From Mesorhizobium huakuii (GTDB lineage: Bacteria > Pseudomonadota > Alphaproteobacteria > Rhizobiales > Rhizobiaceae), in NCBI RefSeq assembly GCF_014189455.1, contig NZ_CP050296.1:3034001-3098000 (forward strand): DNA of 64,000 nucleotides. Reading direction: 5' to 3'. Positions within the stretch are counted from its first letter, which is position 1; the number at the start of each line of letters is the position of its first letter. Of this stretch, positions 1-9,464 are shown one piece after another. The translations under genes and the position numbers were made by a program. Under the pieces are notes generated by a model. The model searched no databases, was not told the origin of the DNA, and saw only the letters and a list, made by a program, of their open reading frames with translations.

Positions 1-2
1 AT

Positions 3-443
3 GTCGGCGACGTCGCCGTCTGGCATCCCTGCGAGGGCCGTGCCGGCTATTATGAAGAAATCCCGGGCGGCTATCTGCCTCCCTTCTACCCGCCGGACTT
101 CCCACCGCCCGGCAATCTGCCTCCCTGTCTCGATGTCGAGGACGTCCAGTACTACTGCACACCTTCGGGCCTCGAGGCCGATCTCTATCTCCATGACCAT
201 GCCGGCTTCGGCGGCGATTCGATCAAGGCCCAGTCCAGGACGCCAGGCGTCGGGGTGACGTCACCCATGTCGCATGCGCCCGGCACGCCTTACACGATCG
301 GCATCACCGGCCACTATCCGGGCGACAGAGTGGATGTTGGGCTTTGCTTCTACAGGAAGTCCGACAAGGACAAGGGTGGCTACTACCCTTGCTGCAAGAT
401 GACCTTGCCGCTCCGCACCCCAGCCGTCAGCTGCGAACGTTGA
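3..443 (+). CDS. C-terminal part of a cysteine-rich hypothetical protein (cut by window start)
   Basis: An open frame enters from the left edge and ends at TGA 441-443, so only about 146 C-terminal residues are visible. They contain a proline-rich stretch (PGGYLPPFYPPDFPPPGN) and many cysteines. The last 60 residues contain the pattern PGDRVDVGLCF...GGYYPCCKMTLPL. A similar PGD...G..CC...I.IP pattern occurs around residues 325-370 of the next gene, so the two adjacent proteins probably share a domain. The next gene follows after 10 bp and is likely cotranscribed. I recognise no enzyme motif. Function unknown; probably exported, judging from cysteine content and its neighbour. Confidence 0.7.
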   Translation, partial: VGDVAVWHPCEGRAGYYEEIPGGYLPPFYPPDFPPPGNLPPCLDVEDVQYYCTPSGLEADLYLHDHAGFGGDSIKAQSRTPGVGVTSPMSHAPGTPYTIGITGHYPGDRVDVGLCFYRKSDKDKGGYYPCCKMTLPLRTPAVSCER

Positions 444-453
444 GGAGGGGAAG

Positions 454-3400
454 ATGAACAATCTCGCACTCTCCCCGCTCGCGCAAAACAACGCAACCGT
501 CATGGAGACGATCATGAAACCCCTGTCATACGCCAGGCGCGGCGCGCGCTGGCTGATGGCGGCCGGTATCGCGGTCGCCACCCTAACCCCGGTGCAAAGC
601 TTCGCCTATGATGTCTACACCGCTGTTACCCAACCCAAACTCGATTTCGACAATCCACGCGTCGTCAATCCGGAACCGGGCCGGCTCGTGCCCTTCTTCA
701 CCAAGAAAGGCGGACAACGAAGCTGCGACTATGTCGAATATTTCCTGAGCTTCGGCGTGCGCGGCGATCCGCAGACCTTTGCCAACCCGAGCCTGGCGGC
801 CTTACTGAAAAAAGCCCAGCTCGACTTCAAGGACGTGCTTCCGCACGGCCTGCAGATCGTCAGCGTACATGTAGGTGGCGACGGCACGGATTCATCCGGC
901 GGGCCTTTGCCCGGTGCTTCGATCAGCACGTCGACAAATCCGAACGATACCGCCACGGTGTCCGATTTCCGGCTCTCCGCCGCCGATCTCGATGGCGCCG
1001 GGGCTGCCAATGAACGCGTCATCAACTTCCAGATCACGGCCAAGATCGACCATGCGGCATTTCCCGCGCCGACGATCGTCGACAATCAGGGCCTGATCAA
1101 GGTGAGCAACGAAGCCGGCACCGGGACCATCATCCCGTCGCAGGATCCGAGCAAGCCCGACGATGGCGACTACAAGACCGGCGTGAAGACCTCGATCAAG
1201 ATCGATGTCACCAAGTGCGAACCACCGCCACCGCCTCCCGGCAAGGAATGCTTCAAGGTGGAACGCGGCACGGTCGATTGCGTGCCCGGCGGCGGCGGCG
1301 CCTTCATCTACCACATGCCTGTCGGCCCGGAGATGGGCGGCAAGTGGGTGCAGGTGTCGACCACCACGCCCGGCATCACCATCATCCCCGATACCCAGCT
1401 GGTGCCTGCGGGCGGCGGTGTGCTCAACTGGAAGATCGTCGGTGCGTCACCCGGCGACGTCATCCACCTCATCGTCACCGGCATCGAGACCTATGCCGGG
1501 CCGAAGGAAGGCTGGGGCCTGTGCTGCACGCAGACCATCGACATCGTCATCCCGCGTGACCAGCGCTGCCCGCCCAAGGACAAGGAGCCGGACCTCAAGG
1601 TCGAGAAACGCGCCGATGTCCCGCGCTGCACCATGGCCGGCGGCTGCGACTTCACCATCCGCGTCACCAATGTCGGCACCGCGCCCTACAACGGCAAGAT
1701 CGTGCTCGACGAGGTGACGCTGCCGGCCGGCTCGACGCTGAGTTCGGGGCCCAATCCGCCCTGGGTCTGCGTACCCGGCACCACCCCGATGACGTGCACC
1801 TATCCGGTGACAACGCTCAATCCGGGCGCCTTTGTCGACCTCACGCTCGGCTTCAAGCCGGCAGGGGGCTGGCAAGGCAAGGTGTTGCGCAACTGCGCCA
1901 CCTACAATTATCCGGCCAGCGGCAAGCCGCTGTTCGGCAGCCAGGCCAACGACCGTGGCTGCGCCTCGATCCCGATCTGCCGCCGTGGCGATCGTGACCG
2001 CGACTGCCAGCCGCCGGTCGAGAAGAAGGTCGACCTGATCCTGAAGAAGCGTGCCCGCACCGAAATCTGCACGGCCGACGGCGTCTGCTACTTCGTGATC
2101 GACATCATCAACAACGGTACATCGACCTATAACGGGCCGCTGACGGTGATCGACAACTATCCCGGCGGCGCGCCGGCCTCCTCGACCTTCGGGCCGAGCC
2201 CGCCCTGGACATGCGGACCGAACGGCCCCGGCCAGTTCCGCTGCGACAATGCAGGCATCTCATTGCCTGCGGGCGCCTCGACGCCGATCTTCGTCAAGGC
2301 GGTCATGCCGGCCGGCTATCAGTCGGATACGGTCGAAAACTGCGCCGCGGTGAAGCCTATCCCGGGTGAGGTCGACCTCACCAACAACAAGGCCTGCGCC
2401 AAGGAACGCATTCGTCGTCCCAATGGCGGCCAGCCTGGCCTGCGCATCACCAAGGTGTGCAGCGGCTCGCTGGCCGGTGCCGCGGTCGTCTCTTGCCGCA
2501 TCACCGTCTCCAACGCCGGCACGGCTGCCCCCACCGGTCCGGTGCGGGTCAACGATGCCGCCACGCTGGTGTCGGGCGGTGCGCCCGTCCAGATCCAGAC
2601 CGTCACACCAGACGGCGCGGAATGGGCATGCGGACCGGTTCCGGCCAACACGCTGTCGTGCCAGATTCCCGGTGCCGTCATGACACCCGGAACCAGCCGT
2701 CACTTCGACGTGACGGTCTCGGCCAATGGCGAGTTCGAGAACTGCGCGCGCGGCTCCTATGGCCCGGCGCAAGGCGACGACGTCGTCTATCCGATCGGCC
2801 AGGCCTGCGCCAAGGGCGGCGGCTCTTCGACCATCCGTGTCGAAAAGACCGGCGACCGCGAATGCCGGCTCGGCCAGCCCTGTTCGTTCGACATCACCAT
2901 CACCAATGACGGGACGAGCCCCGTCTCCGGCCCGGTTCGCATCGGTGATGCGATCGGCGTGGAAGGGCTCGGCCGGCTGGACGGCGTTGCGATCACCTCG
3001 ATCGACCCGCCCTTCGGCTGTTCGCCCGAACCGGCAACCTTGCCGCTGTCCTGCATCGCCAACCTGACGCTCGGCGCCGGCGAAAGCCAGTCGCATCGCG
3101 TTACCGTGGTCATTCCCGACGACGGGCGTCTGGCCAACCTGCAGGGCAACGTCAATGGCCAGAACTGCGTTGGCGTCCTGTCTCCCGACACGCGGGTGCA
3201 GGGCGGCGGCGACGTGCTGGGCGGCGACCAGACCAACGTGCAGGGCGATCGCGGAAAGGCCTATGCGTGCCACCCCTTCATCATCACCCATGAGGTGAAG
3301 AACCAGTGCTCGCCGGGCTTCGTCATGAACGACGCCGGCCGCTGCGTCTGCCCGGAAGGCACCACCTTCCGCAACGGCCAGTGCACCGGCGGCGGCACCA

Positions 3401-4311
3401 ACATCCTGCCGACGCCACCGCCGCCGCCGAAGCGCTGCGTGCTGCTCGAAGGCCAGATCCGCACCGAGGACGGGCGCTGCATTTGCCCGCGCGGTACGCA
3501 ACTGGAGAACGGGAAGTGCGTCAGGACCGACAGACCCGAGCAGTGCACCATCCGTGGCCAGATCCACAACGCCGATGGCGACTGCGTCTGCCCGCAAGGG
3601 ACCGAGGTGCGCAACGGCGCCTGCCGTCCGGTCCGGCCGAAGCCTGAGCAGTGCCGCATCCCCGGTCAGATCCGCAATGCCGATGGCGATTGTGTCTGTC
3701 CGCAAGGGACCGAGGTGCGCAACGGCGCCTGCCGACCGATCCGGCCGAAGCCTGAGCAGTGCCGCATCCCTGGCCAGATCCGCAATGCCGATGGCGATTG
3801 TGTCTGTCCGCAAGGGACCGAGGTGCGCAATGGCGCCTGCCGACCGGTCCGGCCGAAGCCTGACCAGTGCACCATCCGCAGCCAGGTGCACGATGCCAAT
3901 GGCGATTGCGTCTGCCCGCGTGGGACCGAGGTGATCGACGGCGCATGCCGGCGCAAGCAGCCGCAGCTGGAGCAGTGCGACATACGCGGCCAGGTCCACA
4001 ACAAGCGCGGCGAGTGCGTCTGTCCGCGTGGGACCGAGGTCATCGACGGCGCCTGCCGCAAGCCCAGGCAACAGACGGAATGCGCACCGGGCTCGCAGAT
4101 GGTCGATGGCCAGTGCCAGCCGATCTTCAGGCGGCGCTGCCCGGAAGGCACGATTGGGCGCTATCCCAACTGCCGGCCGATACGCGGGCAACCGTCGCTG
4201 GAGATCAATCCGGGCCTGCTGCTGCAGCAGGTCCTGCCACGGCGCGCACCGCAGGTCGAACAGCAGCAGGATCCGACACCAAACAGGATCCTGAAACTCC
4301 AGCAGCAGTAA
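454..4311 (+). CDS. large exported protein with DUF11/CARDB-like repeats and a cysteine-rich C-terminal repeat array
   Basis: 1285 residues. A GAGGAGGGG ribosome site precedes ATG 454. ATG 514 (MKPLSYARRGARW) is an alternative start and would give a more standard signal peptide. A hydrophobic segment at residues 33-47 ends in SFA-YDV, a plausible signal-peptidase site near residue 51. Residues 250-370 form a Cys-containing module shared with the upstream gene. Four immunoglobulin-like repeats follow at about 378-505, 525-650, 661-780 and 791-930, each with an I.V.N.GT....GP..V.D core as in DUF11/CARDB domains. From about 950 there are at least seven short units with C......GQI...DG.CVCP.GTEV.NG.C, resembling TIL/EGF-like disulfide modules. 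The tail is Q-rich. This suggests a cell-surface or secreted adhesive protein. No catalytic motif is seen, and the exact role is unknown. Confidence 0.85.
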   Translation: MNNLALSPLAQNNATVMETIMKPLSYARRGARWLMAAGIAVATLTPVQSFAYDVYTAVTQPKLDFDNPRVVNPEPGRLVPFFTKKGGQRSCDYVEYFLSFGVRGDPQTFANPSLAALLKKAQLDFKDVLPHGLQIVSVHVGGDGTDSSGGPLPGASISTSTNPNDTATVSDFRLSAADLDGAGAANERVINFQITAKIDHAAFPAPTIVDNQGLIKVSNEAGTGTIIPSQDPSKPDDGDYKTGVKTSIKIDVTKCEPPPPPPGKECFKVERGTVDCVPGGGGAFIYHMPVGPEMGGKWVQVSTTTPGITIIPDTQLVPAGGGVLNWKIVGASPGDVIHLIVTGIETYAGPKEGWGLCCTQTIDIVIPRDQRCPPKDKEPDLKVEKRADVPRCTMAGGCDFTIRVTNVGTAPYNGKIVLDEVTLPAGSTLSSGPNPPWVCVPGTTPMTCTYPVTTLNPGAFVDLTLGFKPAGGWQGKVLRNCATYNYPASGKPLFGSQANDRGCASIPICRRGDRDRDCQPPVEKKVDLILKKRARTEICTADGVCYFVIDIINNGTSTYNGPLTVIDNYPGGAPASSTFGPSPPWTCGPNGPGQFRCDNAGISLPAGASTPIFVKAVMPAGYQSDTVENCAAVKPIPGEVDLTNNKACAKERIRRPNGGQPGLRITKVCSGSLAGAAVVSCRITVSNAGTAAPTGPVRVNDAATLVSGGAPVQIQTVTPDGAEWACGPVPANTLSCQIPGAVMTPGTSRHFDVTVSANGEFENCARGSYGPAQGDDVVYPIGQACAKGGGSSTIRVEKTGDRECRLGQPCSFDITITNDGTSPVSGPVRIGDAIGVEGLGRLDGVAITSIDPPFGCSPEPATLPLSCIANLTLGAGESQSHRVTVVIPDDGRLANLQGNVNGQNCVGVLSPDTRVQGGGDVLGGDQTNVQGDRGKAYACHPFIITHEVKNQCSPGFVMNDAGRCVCPEGTTFRNGQCTGGGTNILPTPPPPPKRCVLLEGQIRTEDGRCICPRGTQLENGKCVRTDRPEQCTIRGQIHNADGDCVCPQGTEVRNGACRPVRPKPEQCRIPGQIRNADGDCVCPQGTEVRNGACRPIRPKPEQCRIPGQIRNADGDCVCPQGTEVRNGACRPVRPKPDQCTIRSQVHDANGDCVCPRGTEVIDGACRRKQPQLEQCDIRGQVHNKRGECVCPRGTEVIDGACRKPRQQTECAPGSQMVDGQCQPIFRRRCPEGTIGRYPNCRPIRGQPSLEINPGLLLQQVLPRRAPQVEQQQDPTPNRILKLQQQ
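3538..4077 (+). repeat. 108-bp in-frame tandem repeat (five units) inside the large exported protein gene
   Basis: Units begin at 3538, 3646, 3754, 3862 and 3970, an exact 108-bp (36-codon) period. The first four are nearly identical at the DNA level, while the fifth is more diverged. Each encodes EQC.I.GQ...A.GDCVCP followed by GTEV.(N/D)GACR. The near-identity suggests recent duplication or gene conversion, so copy number may vary between strains. Confidence 0.9.
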
Positions 4312-4337
4312 CCATTCTGCTCAACGCCAGGTCAAAA

Positions 4338-4364
4338 CCCGCCGGAGCAATCCGGCGGGTTTTT
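4338..4364 (+). terminator. rho-independent terminator after the exported protein gene
   Basis: A perfect 9-bp stem CCCGCCGGA / TCCGGCGGG with a GCAA tetraloop is followed by TTTTT. It lies 27 bp downstream of the stop codon. Confidence 0.9.
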
Positions 4365-4531
4365 CTTCATGGCCCGGCAAGCGGGAATTGGCTGCGGCAG
4401 GATCGGAGACGCCGCAACGCCACCCAAGCCTGTGGAGCCCCTGTGCCTGCACCCTCGACAAGTCACCCGCCGGGCATTAGGCAGTCGGTCCAGGATCAGC
4501 GGACGAAAAGGCCGTCCGGAAAGGCTGCGGC

Positions 4532-5209
4532 ATGAGCAAAAAGACCTTGATAGCACCGTCGGTGCTGGCTTCGGACTTTTCGAAGCTTGGCGACGAGGTC
4601 GAAGCCGTCGCGGCCGCCGGCGCCGACTGGATCCATCTCGATGTCATGGATGGCCATTTCGTCCCCAACATCACCTTCGGCCCGCCGGTGATCAAGGCGA
4701 TCCGCAACCGCACCAAGGCCTTCTTCGACTGCCATCTGATGATTGCGCCGGCCGATCCCTATCTCGCCGCCTTCGCTGAGGCCGGCTGTGACGGCATGAC
4801 GGTGCATGCGGAGGCCGGGCCGCATCTCGACCGCTCGCTGCAGACCATCAGGAACCTCGGCAAGAAGGCCGGCGTGGCGCTCAATCCGGCGACGCCGGAA
4901 GCGGTGATCGAATATGTGCTCGACCGGCTCGACCTGATCCTGATCATGACCGTCAACCCGGGGTTCGGCGGCCAGGCCTTCATCCCGGGGATCGTCGACA
5001 AGGTGAGAAGGGTCAAGGCGCTGATCGGCGACCGGCCGATCCGCATCGAGATCGACGGCGGCGTTTCGCCCGAAACAGCCCCCCTGGTCACATCGGCCGG
5101 CGCCGATGTGCTGGTGGCCGGCGCCGCGATCTTCAAGGGCGGCAGCGTCGAAGCCTACCGCGCCAACATCGAGGCAATCAGGACGGCGGCCGACGAGGCC
5201 GCCGGCTAA
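4532..5209 (+). CDS. rpe: ribulose-phosphate 3-epimerase
   Basis: 225 residues, the usual length for Rpe. It interconverts D-ribulose 5-phosphate and D-xylulose 5-phosphate in the pentose phosphate/Calvin pathways in the cytosol. Family signatures along the TIM barrel are visible: [17 protein letters not shown] (residues about 34-50), CHLMI (about 68-72), VNPGFGGQ (about 141-148) and EIDGGV (about 172-177). These hold the metal-binding His/Asp residues and the phosphate-binding glycines. It is preceded by a terminator and followed by 400 bp of noncoding DNA, so it is probably monocistronic. Confidence 0.96.
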   Translation: MSKKTLIAPSVLASDFSKLGDEVEAVAAAGADWIHLDVMDGHFVPNITFGPPVIKAIRNRTKAFFDCHLMIAPADPYLAAFAEAGCDGMTVHAEAGPHLDRSLQTIRNLGKKAGVALNPATPEAVIEYVLDRLDLILIMTVNPGFGGQAFIPGIVDKVRRVKALIGDRPIRIEIDGGVSPETAPLVTSAGADVLVAGAAIFKGGSVEAYRANIEAIRTAADEAAG

Positions 5210-5542
5210 CGCGCTGCGTTCCATTCCGGTCAAAATCCAACGGTCGGCTAAGAGTCCTTGTGCCGACGTGACTCTTCCAGGTCCGGCGCGCCCGAATCAG
5301 CACCCGCACGGGAGGCCTGATTCGCGGTGAACCGCCGGTTGTCTTTGCGCGCGACAGAAAAGATGCTCGCATGGGCACACAGGAAACAGATGATCCTGCG
5401 TGCATACAAAACATGTTAAGTTTCTACTGGTTGTAGAGATGCGCGATTTTCCACGCTCAGATGCAGATCGGGGTATATTCCTTTGTGCTTAAGTACAATA
5501 ACGCCATCTTCTGCTTGAGCCCCTTGACGCAAGCACTGTATG
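5210..5542. other. noncoding gap between rpe and the GntR regulator
   Basis: About 330 bp in which I see no conserved coding sequence, RNA signature or long repeat. It presumably holds the promoter of the GntR gene near its right end; TTGAGC at 5515 and TATGGT at 5539 are weak -35/-10 candidates with an 18-bp spacer. Confidence 0.4.
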
Positions 5543-5552
5543 GTACATGTAC
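5543..5552. promoter_or_regulatory. candidate GntR operator (palindrome GTACATGTAC)
   Basis: A perfect 10-bp palindrome inside TGGTACATGTACGGA, about 60 bp upstream of the GntR start and overlapping the weak -10 candidate. FadR-subfamily GntR proteins often bind short GT..AC palindromes, so autoregulation is plausible. Binding is inferred from position and symmetry only. Confidence 0.35.
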
Positions 5553-5610
5553 GGAAGGAATCTTTTCGGACTCGAATTGCCCGGAGAAAAATGGGGACAA
5601 GGAGTCGATT

Positions 5611-6354
5611 TTGACATACGGAGCTGCCAACCTGAACGACGACGGCACAGGATCCAAGAGCACGCTTGCCAGTACGGTCTATCACCAATTGCGCGATGAT
5701 CTTCTCGGCGGCGCTCTTGAAACCGAAAGCAAACTGCGGGTCGAGTGGGTTGTCTCCAAGTATGGCGCCGGTGCTTCCCCGGTTCGTGAAGCCCTTAATC
5801 GCCTTGCCTCCGAAGGACTTCTTGGTCGTCATGACCAGCGTGGCTTTTTCATCATGCCGGTCAGTGCGACGGAGCTCGAGGAGCTGACGCGCACCCGCTG
5901 CTGGCTCGAGGAGCGGGCGCTTCGCGAATCCATTGCCCACCGCACAGCCGAATGGGAAGAACAGCTGGTGCTGGCGTTACACCGCCTGGGCCGCGCCTCA
6001 CGCCTTTCGCCGCAAAATGCCACGTCGCTCGATCCGGATTGGGAGAAATTGCACCGCACCTTCCATAGGGTGCTGATCTCGGCCTGCCGGTCGCACTGGC
6101 TGGTGGGTTTCTGCGACCAGCTTTCCGATCATGCCTATCGCTACCGGCAAATGGCCAATGACGGCGAAAGCATCCAGCGCGACGATTTCGCCGAACACCG
6201 GCTGATCGCCGAATGCGCGCTGGACGGCAATGCCGACGGCGCCGTCCAGGCCTTGATCGATCACTACCAGCTGACCGCGTCCATGTGCATGGAACGCTTC
6301 AAGCAGGGGGAAATCGCAAAAGCCGCCGCCCCGGCCGAACGCGTCCGGCGCTAA
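5611..6354 (+). CDS. matR: GntR/FadR-family transcriptional regulator (MatR-like)
   Basis: 247 residues from a TTG start at 5611, chosen because AAGGAG lies 6 nt upstream. An in-frame ATG at 5461 would add 50 residues that do not look like this family. The N-terminal winged helix (about residues 15-80) contains the typical GASPVREALNRLASEGLL recognition-helix segment. The rest is an FCD ligand-binding domain (TRCWLEERALRE..., LHRTFHRVLISAC, EHRLIAECALDGNADGAV). It lies 178 bp upstream of matB in the same orientation. In rhizobia a GntR protein (MatR) controls malonate genes in response to malonate. The neighbour supports that role here, but the ligand is inferred. Confidence 0.75.
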   Translation: MTYGAANLNDDGTGSKSTLASTVYHQLRDDLLGGALETESKLRVEWVVSKYGAGASPVREALNRLASEGLLGRHDQRGFFIMPVSATELEELTRTRCWLEERALRESIAHRTAEWEEQLVLALHRLGRASRLSPQNATSLDPDWEKLHRTFHRVLISACRSHWLVGFCDQLSDHAYRYRQMANDGESIQRDDFAEHRLIAECALDGNADGAVQALIDHYQLTASMCMERFKQGEIAKAAAPAERVRR

Positions 6355-6532
6355 CGATCACTTCCTTTGGCGAGCCTTGCCGTCGTCGTTCGCGACCTTT
6401 CGGCTGACGTGACGCGTTGGACCGCCATCTCCAGTCTTGACGGCATGACAGAGAAACGCGAACGCTTCGCCGCCAAACATGCCGCTCGAAGCGCATGCTA
6501 AGCCTGCCGTTCCGCCGCCCAGGGAAGACTTC

Positions 6533-8047
6533 ATGAGCAATCATCTGTTCGATGCGTTCCGGTCCCGGATGCCGGCGCCGGAGCGCCTGTTGATGGAAAC
6601 CGATGATGGGCGCTCGCTGAGCTACGGCGACATGCTGGCGCGGTCGGCACAGCTCGCCCATGCGCTGCTGCAATTGGACGTCGAGCCCGGCGACCGGGTC
6701 GCCGTGCAGGTCGAGAAGAGCCCGGAGGCACTGTTGCTCTATCTCGCCTGCGTGCGCGCCGGTGCCGTCTTCCTGCCGCTCAACACCGCCTATACGCTGA
6801 CCGAGCTCAGCTATTTCTTTGGAGATGCCGCACCGCGGGTCATCGTCTGCGATCCGGCAAAGGCCGCCGATATCGGGCGCATGGTCGAGCCATCCGGTGC
6901 CGTCGTGGTCACGCTCGACCGCAATGGCCGGGGATCGTTAGCGGACCAGGCCTCGCGTCTGCCGTCGGATTTTCACAATGTGGCGCGTGGGCCGGAGGAT
7001 CTCGCGGCAATCCTCTACACCTCGGGAACCACCGGACGCTCGAAGGGCGCCATGCTCAGCCACGAGAACCTGGCCTCGAACGCGCGGGTGCTGGTCGAGC
7101 AATGGCGCTTCACCTCAGGCGATGTGCTGATCCACGCGCTGCCGATCTTCCACACCCACGGCCTGTTCGTCGCCACCAATGTCATCCTGATGGCCGGCGC
7201 CGCGATGCTGTTCGAGCAGAAATTCGATCCGGCTCGCATCGTCGCGCTGCTGCCGCGCGCCACGGCACTGATGGGCGTGCCGACCTTCTATACCAGGCTG
7301 CTGCAGCAGGCTGGACTGGACCGCGAGGCGGCGAAAAACATACGCCTGTTCGTGTCCGGCTCGGCGCCGCTGCTGGCCGATACGCACAAGGCCTGGCGCG
7401 AGCGCACCGGCCACGCCATCCTCGAGCGCTACGGCATGACCGAGACCAACATGAACACGTCGAACCCCTATGAGGGCGAACGGCGCGCCGGCACGGTCGG
7501 CTTCCCCTTGCCCGGTGTCGCCCTGCGCATCGCCGATCCCGACAATGGCAAGCCGCTGGCCCAAGGCGAGGTCGGCATGATCGAGGTCAAGGGCCCGAAC
7601 GTGTTTGGCGGCTACTGGCGCATGCCGGAAAAGGCCAAGGCGGAATTCCGCGCCGACGGCTTCTTCATCACAGGCGATCTCGGCATGATCGACACCGACG
7701 GCTATGTCCATATCGTCGGCCGCGGCAAGGACCTGATCATCTCAGGCGGCTACAACATCTATCCGAAGGAACTCGAGAGCGAGATCGACGCACTCGACGG
7801 GGTCTTGGAAAGTGCCGTGATCGGCGTCGCCCATCCGGATTTCGGCGAAGGCGTCACCGCCGTCGTCGTGCGGGCGCCGGCATCGCAGATCACCGGAGCC
7901 GAAATTCTCAGTGCCATCACGGAACGCGTGGCAAAATACAAGCACCCGAAGCAGGTGATCTTCGTCGACGAATTGCCGCGCAACACCATGGGCAAGGTGC
8001 AGAAGAATCTTCTGCGCGACACGTACAAGGACCTCTACGCATCCTAG
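6533..8047 (+). CDS. matB: malonyl-CoA synthetase
   Basis: 504 residues. It is an acyl-activating (ANL) enzyme that makes malonyl-CoA from malonate, ATP and CoA. ATG 6533 has an AGGGAAG site; upstream in-frame ATG 6479 is less likely. The AMP-binding P-loop YTSGTTGRSKGAML is near residues 161-174. The E-RYGMTETNMN segment near 300, the hinge GRGKDLIISGGYNIYPKELE near 394-413, and the C-terminal catalytic lysine in NTMGKVQKN near 488 are all present. The sequence is MatB-like rather than acetyl- or long-chain-type. Partner genes matA (decarboxylase) and matC (carrier) are not adjacent, and an insertion element begins exactly at the stop codon. The gene is intact, but anything once cotranscribed downstream is now separated from it. 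Confidence 0.85.
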   Translation: MSNHLFDAFRSRMPAPERLLMETDDGRSLSYGDMLARSAQLAHALLQLDVEPGDRVAVQVEKSPEALLLYLACVRAGAVFLPLNTAYTLTELSYFFGDAAPRVIVCDPAKAADIGRMVEPSGAVVVTLDRNGRGSLADQASRLPSDFHNVARGPEDLAAILYTSGTTGRSKGAMLSHENLASNARVLVEQWRFTSGDVLIHALPIFHTHGLFVATNVILMAGAAMLFEQKFDPARIVALLPRATALMGVPTFYTRLLQQAGLDREAAKNIRLFVSGSAPLLADTHKAWRERTGHAILERYGMTETNMNTSNPYEGERRAGTVGFPLPGVALRIADPDNGKPLAQGEVGMIEVKGPNVFGGYWRMPEKAKAEFRADGFFITGDLGMIDTDGYVHIVGRGKDLIISGGYNIYPKELESEIDALDGVLESAVIGVAHPDFGEGVTAVVVRAPASQITGAEILSAITERVAKYKHPKQVIFVDELPRNTMGKVQKNLLRDTYKDLYAS

Positions 8048-9461
8048 CATTACAGTTGCATATTTATCTACGGTCTGAATCTATGGGTCTCCATGATTCG
8101 GAGGTCATGGATGACAGGTGCATCAATCGAGACGACGCTTGAGCTTTGGGCATCATCGCTGCGTGACGTGAAGGCTCGCATGCGCGGACTGTTTACGCAG
8201 GAGCGAGTTGCAGCCTCTGCGAACCTCTTCCTGGACGGCCTGCTGGGTGACGAGCGGCGTAAGACAGGTTGGATGCGCGCTGAGGCGGCCGGTGACCCCG
8301 GCCCGTGGCGGCAACAAGCCGTTCTGGGTCGCGGGCGTTGGGACGCGGACGCACTTCGCGACATCGTGCGAGAGTATGTTGTAGAAAACCTCGCCACGGA
8401 TGATGCGGTCCTGGTCATCGACGAGACGGGCTTCCTCAAGCAGGGCAAGACGTCGTGCGGTGTTGCGCGTCAATATACAGGTTCGGCAGGCAAGATAACG
8501 AACTGCCAGATCGGTGTGTTCGCCGCCTATGTGTCCGCTCGCGGTCATGCCTTTATCGACCGGGCCTTGTACTTGCCCAAAAGCTGGACCGGAGATCGGG
8601 CAAGGCTTGCAGCAACCCATGTTCCTGAGGCTATAGCCTTCGCTACCAAGCCAGGCTTGGCTGTCGATATGATACGGCGTGCGCTGGCAGCCGATGTGCC
8701 GTTTTCATGGGTGGCCGCAGATGCGGTGTATGGCGTCGGGGACGTCGAAGGAACCCTGCGCCGAGCCTGCAAAGGCTACGTTCTTGGGGTCAAATCGGAC
8801 CACCATTTCGGCTCCTGGTCGGGTAAGCCTCCGGTCGCCGGCACAGCTCAGGAGATCGCCCGTGATCTTGATCCAACTGCATGGCAGCGTCTTTCCGCCG
8901 GTGAGGGCACCAAAGGCGCGCGGCTTCATGACTGGGCCTACTGCGAACTCGCCGATCTCGATGCCGACGAATATAACGAGACGAAATCGGGGCTTTGGAC
9001 CCGTGGCCTCCTAATCCGGCGCAATATCAGCGACGGTGATCTCGCATTCTTCACCACATGGTGCCCGGCCGGGACGGGCATCCAGACGCTCGTTTCCGTT
9101 GAAGGCCATCGCTGGGCGATCGAAGACAGCTTCGAGACCGCCAAGAACGAGCTCGGACTCGATCACAACGAAACCCGGTCATGGCATGGCTGGCATCGCC
9201 ACGTCTCCCTCGTCATGCTGGCCTTCGCCATGATGGCGGTGATCCGATACCGCGCCAATGACGTGACGCCCCAAAAAAGACCGCGGATGCCGACCATCAG
9301 GATTTGATCCGCTGGTCTATCCAGGAAGTCCGGCGCATCGCCATCAGACTCGCCCAGCGTCGCATAAAACCCGCCTACGTCATCGCATGGTCATGCTGGA
9401 GGCGCGCCCATCAGGCGGCCGCTCGACGAGCTCATCTGAAATCTAAACCGCAACTGTAATG
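8048..9461 (+). mobile_element. IS701-family insertion sequence with CTAG target duplication
   Basis: The 1414-bp element is bounded by inverted repeats CATTACAGTTGC (8048-8059) and GCAACTGTAATG (9450-9461). It is flanked by CTAG on both sides (8044-8047 and 9462-9465), the 4-bp YTAR-type duplication expected for IS701 elements. The left CTAG contains the TAG stop codon of matB, so insertion kept the matB reading frame intact. It encodes one transposase whose frame shifts near the 3' end. Confidence 0.88.
8111..9459 (+). CDS. IS701-family DDE transposase, read across a -1 shift at an A6 run
   Basis: Start ATG 8111 has GGAGG 6 nt upstream. The zero frame runs to 9307 and contains VIDETGFLKQGK, GVARQYTGSAGKITNCQIGV, VAADAVYG and EDSFETAKNELGLDH, the RNase-H-like core of IS701/IS4-type transposases. 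At CCCCAAAAAAG (9270-9280) the zero frame continues into unrelated residues, while the -1 frame continues naturally (KKTADADHQDLIRWS... to KSKPQL) and stops at 9457-9459, just inside the right inverted repeat. Either ribosomal slippage on the A-run or a one-base loss explains this. All catalytic segments lie before the shift. Confidence 0.85.
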
Positions 9462-9464
9462 CTA

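Noticed and set aside
2260..4191. Long antisense open frame opposite the exported protein gene
   Set aside because: High-GC codon bias produces long antisense frames; the sequence is low complexity and without domain signatures, while the plus-strand frame has a clear signal peptide and repeats.
5461..5610. N-terminal extension of the GntR regulator from ATG 5461
   Set aside because: The added residues do not resemble the family and the region holds promoter-like sequence; TTG 5611 has a proper ribosome site.
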